A DNA stretch of 64,000 nt from Halobacterium litoreum. GTDB lineage: Archaea; Halobacteriota; Halobacteria; Halobacteriales; Halobacteriaceae. Numbering within the stretch: the stretch's first letter is position 1; the number at the start of each line of letters is the position of its first letter. The translations under genes were made by a program, and so were the position numbers. The stretch is taken from NCBI RefSeq assembly GCF_021233415.1, contig NZ_CP089466.1:496001-560000 (forward strand), given 5' to 3'. Shown piece by piece: positions 60,253-64,000 of the stretch. The notes below the pieces were generated by a model. The model did not search any database. It was not told the origin of the DNA and worked only from the letters and a program-made list of their open reading frames with translations.

Positions 60253-60260
60253 TTTATATA
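60253..60260 (+). promoter_or_regulatory. TATA box of tRNA-Gly
   Basis: TTTATATA is a near-perfect archaeal TATA box 32-39 bases before the first base of the tRNA, giving a short 5' leader for RNase P to remove. Confidence 0.75.
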
Positions 60261-60291
60261 CAACCGTGCCGTTGAATCGAATGCGAAGCAC

Positions 60292-60362
60292 GCGTTGGTA
60301 GTGTAGTGGTATCACGTGACCTTGCCATGGTCACAACCTGGGTTCAAATCCCAGCCAACGCA
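60292..60362 (+). tRNA. tRNA-Gly(GCC)
   Basis: A 71-nt cloverleaf. The acceptor stem is GCGTTGG with CCAACGC, the D arm is GTGTAGTGGTATCAC, the anticodon stem is TGACC/GGTCA with loop TTGCCAT (anticodon GCC), and the T arm is CTGGG-TTCAAAT-CCCAG. The discriminator is A and CCA is not encoded. No intron. Confidence 0.96.
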
Positions 60363-60450
60363 CTTCTCTCGATACTCTCACCGGTCAGCGACGGTTCTGT
60401 CGCGTCCTTCTCGTCCTGGTAGTGACCGCTCGCGCTCTCGCGCGTGCGGT

Positions 60451-60627
60451 CTACAGCCTGTCTCGGAGTGTACTGCCGACGGCGAGTGCGACGGCGACGA
60501 GGGCGATGGCGACCGCGGCGGGGTCGGTGTCGCCGCCGAACCGCCAGCCGAGGGCGACGTAGCCGACGACGGCGACGAGGGCGAACGCGATACCGACGCG
60601 CGGGAGCTGTCCGGATTTGCCGGGCAT
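60451..60627 (-). CDS. Small two-helix membrane protein
   Basis: A 58-residue protein with two hydrophobic helices (VGIAFALVAVVGYVALGW at about 11-28 and AAVAIALVAVALAVGS at about 37-52), separated by a short GGDTDP loop, and a basic C-terminus. There are many similar tiny haloarchaeal membrane proteins without known function. The ATG at 60627 gives the shortest sensible form. It converges on tRNA-Gly. The 232 bases to its right hold no gene, only the MFS promoter. Confidence 0.65.
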   Translation of the reverse strand: MPGKSGQLPRVGIAFALVAVVGYVALGWRFGGDTDPAAVAIALVAVALAVGSTLRDRL

Positions 60628-60859
60628 GGCTGTACGTCCGTCGACCAGCGGGTAAAGTGTTGTAGTCACTCGCACGCGATGCGACTTCCCGGACATATCA
60701 CTTTCTGTACTGTAACAATTTTCACTAACTCCGGGTCGGATGGCGTGGCAGAACACTCACGAGAGGGACAGAGGGGCGGTTCTGCAGACATCAGCGTGGT
60801 ATTGTGTCGCACTCTCTCGGTGGTTATTTGTCGGATGCCGATAATTGTCTCGTGTCCCC

Positions 60860-62146
60860 ATGAGCCGTCTCTCGAAGTCTGCGGTCATCCGGCGGTACTA
60901 CCTCTACCGCGCGACAGCGCGGCCCGGATTCCACTACCCAATCTACACGTTCTTCCTGCTGTTCAACGGCCTGAGTTACACCCAAATCGGCCTCATCGCC
61001 TCGATTCAGTCCGTCGTCATCGTCACCTCCGAGGTGCCCACGGGGTACGTCGGCGACCGCATCGGGCGGCGGAACAGCCTCGCGGTCGGCGCGTTCATCA
61101 TGCTCATCTCGAACGCAAGTTACCTCGTCGCGACCGACTTCGCCGGGTTCGCGTTCACGTTCATCTCGCTGTCCTTCGGCGGCACGTTCATCTCCGGGAG
61201 CGGCAGCGCGTGGCTCTACGACACGCTCCAGGAGCACGGCATCGAGGACGAGTTCACTCGCGTGAGCGGTCGCGGGCGCGCCATCGGTCTCTACGTCGGC
61301 GCGGCGGGCTGTCTGCTCGGCGCGGTCCTCTACACGGTCAACCGACTCTACCCGTTCTACGCGGGTATCGCCGTGGCGGTGCTGTCGCTCGCGTTCGTCC
61401 TGCGACTCCCGCAGAACGAGGCCTACGACGAGGACAGCGACCACGAGCAAGAGCGCATCGGGATGCGAGAGGCGCTTCCCGTGGTCTTCGACCAGATAAA
61501 GACCCCTCAGCTCCGGTGGTTCGTCGTCTACCTCGCGCTGTTCAGCGGCGCGCTCTGGACGATGGACATGTGGATTCAGCCGATAGCGCGCAGCGCCATC
61601 GAGGAGACGTTCCTCCCGACGCTGAAGCGCCTGCCCATCGAGCGCCCCGAGATACTCTTCATCGGGCTACTGTACGGCGCGTTCCGGTTGCTGTCGGCGG
61701 TCGCGAGCGACTACTCGAGCAACCTCCGGGACCTGCTCGGCGTCCGGAAAGCCATCATGCTGGTCCCCGGAATAATCGCGGTCACGTACGTGGTCGCCGC
61801 GTTCGAGCCGCTGATGGTGTTCGTGATGCTGTTCGCGATGAAGGGCGGGGGTGCGATGCTCGGCCCGATTCAGAACCAGTACCTCAACGACCACGTCCAG
61901 TCGGTCGGGCGCGCGACGCTGCTGTCGTCGGTCGCGATGCTCCGGCAAGTGGCCGGCATCCCGTTCCGTCTGGGGAGTGGCGTCCTCGCCGACGCGTACT
62001 CGACTATCGACGCCGTCGCCATCCTCGGGGCCGTCTTCCTCGTGGCGTCGTTCCTGCTGTGGACGTTCCGCTCGCCCGTGGAACGCGATTACGAGCCCTC
62101 GTCGACCACCAAGTCGGCGCCGGAATCGGGCGCCGCGGAGGACTGA
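60860..62146 (+). CDS. Major facilitator superfamily transporter
   Basis: A 428-residue protein with 12 predicted helices. The loop 2-3 motif is GYVGDRIGRRNSLAVGA, the classical MFS GxxxDRxGRR signature, and FHYPIYTFFLLFNGLSYTQIG is the first helix. A longer cytoplasmic loop (about 195-225, EAYDEDSDHEQERIG) separates the two halves, and an additional polar loop (TLKRLPIERPEIL) lies in the second half. The C-terminus is polar. The substrate is unknown. The ATG at 60860 has a TATA-like GTTATTTG 30-37 bases upstream. Confidence 0.92.
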   Translation: MSRLSKSAVIRRYYLYRATARPGFHYPIYTFFLLFNGLSYTQIGLIASIQSVVIVTSEVPTGYVGDRIGRRNSLAVGAFIMLISNASYLVATDFAGFAFTFISLSFGGTFISGSGSAWLYDTLQEHGIEDEFTRVSGRGRAIGLYVGAAGCLLGAVLYTVNRLYPFYAGIAVAVLSLAFVLRLPQNEAYDEDSDHEQERIGMREALPVVFDQIKTPQLRWFVVYLALFSGALWTMDMWIQPIARSAIEETFLPTLKRLPIERPEILFIGLLYGAFRLLSAVASDYSSNLRDLLGVRKAIMLVPGIIAVTYVVAAFEPLMVFVMLFAMKGGGAMLGPIQNQYLNDHVQSVGRATLLSSVAMLRQVAGIPFRLGSGVLADAYSTIDAVAILGAVFLVASFLLWTFRSPVERDYEPSSTTKSAPESGAAED

Positions 62147-62198
62147 CGCGACCGTCGACCGAACTATTTTTCACACAGAGAAGTAGGAATACTGTGGC

Positions 62199-62615
62199 GT
62201 GAAACGCGCTCACCGGTTCGGACTGCTGGTCGTCATCGGCGTCGCAGTCGCCGCCGTCGGCGTCGTCGGCGCGCCGTCCTGTCAGGACACGACTTCGCTG
62301 CTCGCGGACTCGACCGACTCGACCGGCGGTTCCGTCACCGCGTTGGAGAACGTCTCCGCGAACGTCCGTCCGACTGTCGAGGCCGCAGCGACGTCTGGGC
62401 GCGCGACACTGGAGCCCTCGCACATCGGCGACCTGCCGGGCGACGTGCGAGTGAACGGCACCCGGTACGCGCTCACGGTGTACGACGAGGGCTGTCGGGG
62501 CGACAGGCAGTGGTTCGTGGTGACGTTCGGGGGTGCGATGACGGCGGTGCTCGGGTTCGCGGGCGTGGTCCACGCGACGATCGGTGGATTCACGGCCGGC
62601 GCGCGCCGGTACTGA
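62199..62615 (+). CDS. Exported or membrane-anchored protein of unknown function
   Basis: A 138-residue protein starting with GTG. The N-terminus is a basic-hydrophobic signal or anchor (KRAHRFGLLVVIGVAVAAVG), followed by a cysteine at GAPSCQD. A soluble middle part with NGTRYALTVYDEGCRGDRQW precedes a hydrophobic helix (FVVTFGGAMTAVLGFAGVV) and a short basic end. This gives an extracellular domain between two anchors. I do not recognise the family. An AT-rich patch (ACTATTTTT) lies about 30 bases upstream and could be its TATA or the MFS terminator. Confidence 0.65.
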   Translation: MKRAHRFGLLVVIGVAVAAVGVVGAPSCQDTTSLLADSTDSTGGSVTALENVSANVRPTVEAAATSGRATLEPSHIGDLPGDVRVNGTRYALTVYDEGCRGDRQWFVVTFGGAMTAVLGFAGVVHATIGGFTAGARRY

Positions 62616-62651
62616 GAAACCTCTTGTGTGGGGGCGCCGAATCCGACGAGC

Positions 62652-63587
62652 ATGGACAGTCTCAACCGGATGGCGCTGGAGCTCGCCGACGAGGCGTTGG
62701 AGTTCACCGAGGAACTGGACGTCGGCGCGTTCGAGTTGGAGAACGGCGCGACGGTCATCGACTTCGGCGTGGAGCACCGCGGCGGTCTCGAGGCCGGCCT
62801 GTTGCTCGCCGAACTGCAGACGGCGGGGCTCGCGACCGTACAGACGCGCGTCGACGAGGTGGCCGGGGCGACGTTCCCGCACGTCGAACTCGCCTGTGAC
62901 CGCCCCGCGGTCTCCCTGCTCGGCGCGCAGAAGGCCGGCTGGGAGCTCTCGGTCGACGACTACGAGGGGCTCGGGAGCGGGCCGGCTCGCGCGCTCGTCG
63001 CTCGCGAGGGCGAGTTTCAGGCCATCGACTACGTGGACGCCTTCGAGTTCGCGGTGCTCGCACTGGAGAGTGACGCGCTCCCGACGGAGGCCGCGGCCGG
63101 GCAGGTCGCCGACCTCTCGGACGTGAACACCGAGAGCGTCTTCCTGCCGACGTACCGCACGGCGAGCGTCGCGGGGAGCGTCACGGCGGCGGCTCGCGCG
63201 GCGGAACTCGCGATGTTCCGCCTGTACGAACTCGGCTACGACCCGACGAACGTCCTCACGGCCAGCGGGAGCGCACCGGTCGCGCCCGTCGCCGGCGACG
63301 AGGAGACGGCCATCGGGCGGACGAACGACGCGCTCGCGTACGGCGGGCGCGTCCACCTCACCGTCGAGGAGGACTTCGACGGGTTCGCGGCGGTGCCGTC
63401 GTCGGCGGCCGAGCGCTACGACGCGCCGTTCGCCGAAATCTTCGGGGACGCCGACTGGGACGTCGGCGACGTGGACGAGGGCGTGTTCGGGCCGGCGCAG
63501 GTCACCGTGAACGTCGTCGGCGGGCCGACGTACTCGCTCGGCGAGGTCCACGAGGACCTGCTCGCCGAGGGCTTCGACGTGGCGTAA
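62652..63587 (+). CDS. mch: Methenyltetrahydromethanopterin cyclohydrolase
   Basis: A 311-residue Mch-family enzyme, which interconverts methenyl- and formyl-carriers of the pterin C1 pathway. It begins SLNRMALELADEALEFTEEL, continues ATVIDFGVEHRGGLEAGLLL, and has SVTAAARAAELAMFRLYELG and VLTASGSAPVAPVAGDEETA, then AYGGRVHLTV, the order typical of Mch. The ATG at 62652 lies eight codons inside the open frame, just before the conserved helix. It lies 36 bases after the preceding gene, so co-transcription is possible. In haloarchaea the carrier is probably a folate-type pterin. Confidence 0.93.
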   Translation: MDSLNRMALELADEALEFTEELDVGAFELENGATVIDFGVEHRGGLEAGLLLAELQTAGLATVQTRVDEVAGATFPHVELACDRPAVSLLGAQKAGWELSVDDYEGLGSGPARALVAREGEFQAIDYVDAFEFAVLALESDALPTEAAAGQVADLSDVNTESVFLPTYRTASVAGSVTAAARAAELAMFRLYELGYDPTNVLTASGSAPVAPVAGDEETAIGRTNDALAYGGRVHLTVEEDFDGFAAVPSSAAERYDAPFAEIFGDADWDVGDVDEGVFGPAQVTVNVVGGPTYSLGEVHEDLLAEGFDVA

Positions 63588-63640
63588 CCGCTGTCGGGCG
63601 CCGACCGCGGGTCGTCGTTTCAGCCCGCCGGAAGGTGGCG

Positions 63641-63648
63641 TTTTATCT
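63641..63648 (+). promoter_or_regulatory. TATA box of the phytoene-desaturase-like gene
   Basis: TTTTATCT lies 24-31 bases before the ATG at 63672, consistent with a leaderless transcript. Confidence 0.6.
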
Positions 63649-63671
63649 ACCGTCCGTCCCACGTTTCGGGC

Positions 63672-64000
63672 ATGCAACCGCTCTCGGGTCGGTCGGTCGC
63701 CGTCGTCGGGTCTGGCTTCGGCGGGCTCTCCACTGCGTGTCACCTCGCGGACGCGGGCGCGGACGTGACCGTCGTGGAGAAAAACGAGCAGGTCGGCGGG
63801 CGCGCGAGTTCGCTGGAGCGCGACGGCTTCACGTTCGACATGGGGCCGTCGTGGTACCTGATGCCGGACGTCTTCGAGCGCTTCTTCGCCGAGTTCGACC
63901 GGGAGCCGACGGACTACTACGGCCTCACTCACCTCGACCCGCACTACCGCATCTTCTTCAAGGATAACGAGGGGCGGCGTCCGGGGCGCGCGCCGCCCGG
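63672..64000 (+). CDS. crtI: Phytoene desaturase family FAD protein, N-terminal part
   Basis: The first 109 codons of a carotenoid desaturase, cut by the window edge. The FAD motif is VAVVGSGFGGLSTACHLADA, followed by the conserved EKNEQVGGRASSLERDGFTF and FDMGPSWYLMPDVFERFFAE, then YYGLTHLDPHYRIFFKD. This matches haloarchaeal CrtI, which desaturates phytoene towards lycopene for bacterioruberin and retinal. The last 11 residues (NEGRRPGRAPP) do not look like the usual continuation, so a sequence break near the edge is possible. CrtD-type desaturases are the alternative. Confidence 0.85.
   Translation, partial: MQPLSGRSVAVVGSGFGGLSTACHLADAGADVTVVEKNEQVGGRASSLERDGFTFDMGPSWYLMPDVFERFFAEFDREPTDYYGLTHLDPHYRIFFKDNEGRRPGRAPP

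Overview
The window is a stretch of chromosome from an extremely halophilic archaeon (class Halobacteria). The DNA is GC-rich and almost every protein is strongly acidic. The information-processing genes are archaeal in type and order: an L3-to-SecY ribosomal operon containing S4e, L32e, L19e and an RNase P subunit, plus transcription factor S and Cbf5. Many genes have TATA-like boxes only 25-35 bases before the start codon, which fits leaderless transcripts. The genus cannot be fixed from the sequence alone.

Bases 1-13500 hold mostly single-gene housekeeping and accessory functions: a guanidinium-type SMR exporter, YchF GTPase, HAD phosphatase, cupin, rhodanese lipoprotein, SDR, DUF2071 protein, ZIP-like carrier and Nudix hydrolase. 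A leftward cluster (7876-10582) follows, with a RecA/KaiC-like protein lacking the P-loop lysine, two cysteine-motif proteins of unknown function and transcription factor S. Next are a GHMP-family enzyme and a GT-B glycosyltransferase. Three repeat structures lie here: a nested 107-nt inverted repeat (2610-2716), decayed tandem copies of the glycosyltransferase tail (11692-11862), and a 721-nt gene-free stretch of hairpins ending in three evenly spaced 23-28 nt repeats that run into the ilvD promoter.

Bases 13500-30900 hold ilvD, a DUF4097-like protein, a coupled KaiC-like ATPase pair, a cold-shock protein, small regulators and a MOSC protein. A bacterio-opsin-activator-type regulator precedes a complete branched-chain/amide ABC transporter (livKHMGF, with a 28-codon ORF between livG and livF). 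Beyond it are an ornithine-cyclodeaminase-family enzyme and a DAO-type FAD oxidase, which together look like an amino-acid uptake and catabolism block. A STAS-like protein, a multi-PAS histidine kinase and tRNA-Pro(GGG) end this part.

Bases 30900-60000 are dominated by the translation superoperon, all leftward: SPOUT methyltransferase, L3, L4, L23, L2, S19, L22, S3, L29, Rnp1, S17, L14, L24, S4e, L5, S14, S8, L6, L32e, L19e, L18, S5, L30, L15, SecY. The usual archaeal tail (adk, DUF106, cmk, cbf5) continues leftward at 34366-30978, but about 11 kb separates it from secY. That block holds UspA, two tail-to-tail APC-UspA fusion transporters, TrkH-TrkA potassium uptake and a second large histidine kinase.

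Bases 60000-64000 hold tRNA-Gly(GCC), a small membrane protein, an MFS transporter, an exported or membrane protein, mch, and the start of a phytoene-desaturase-family gene cut by the window edge.
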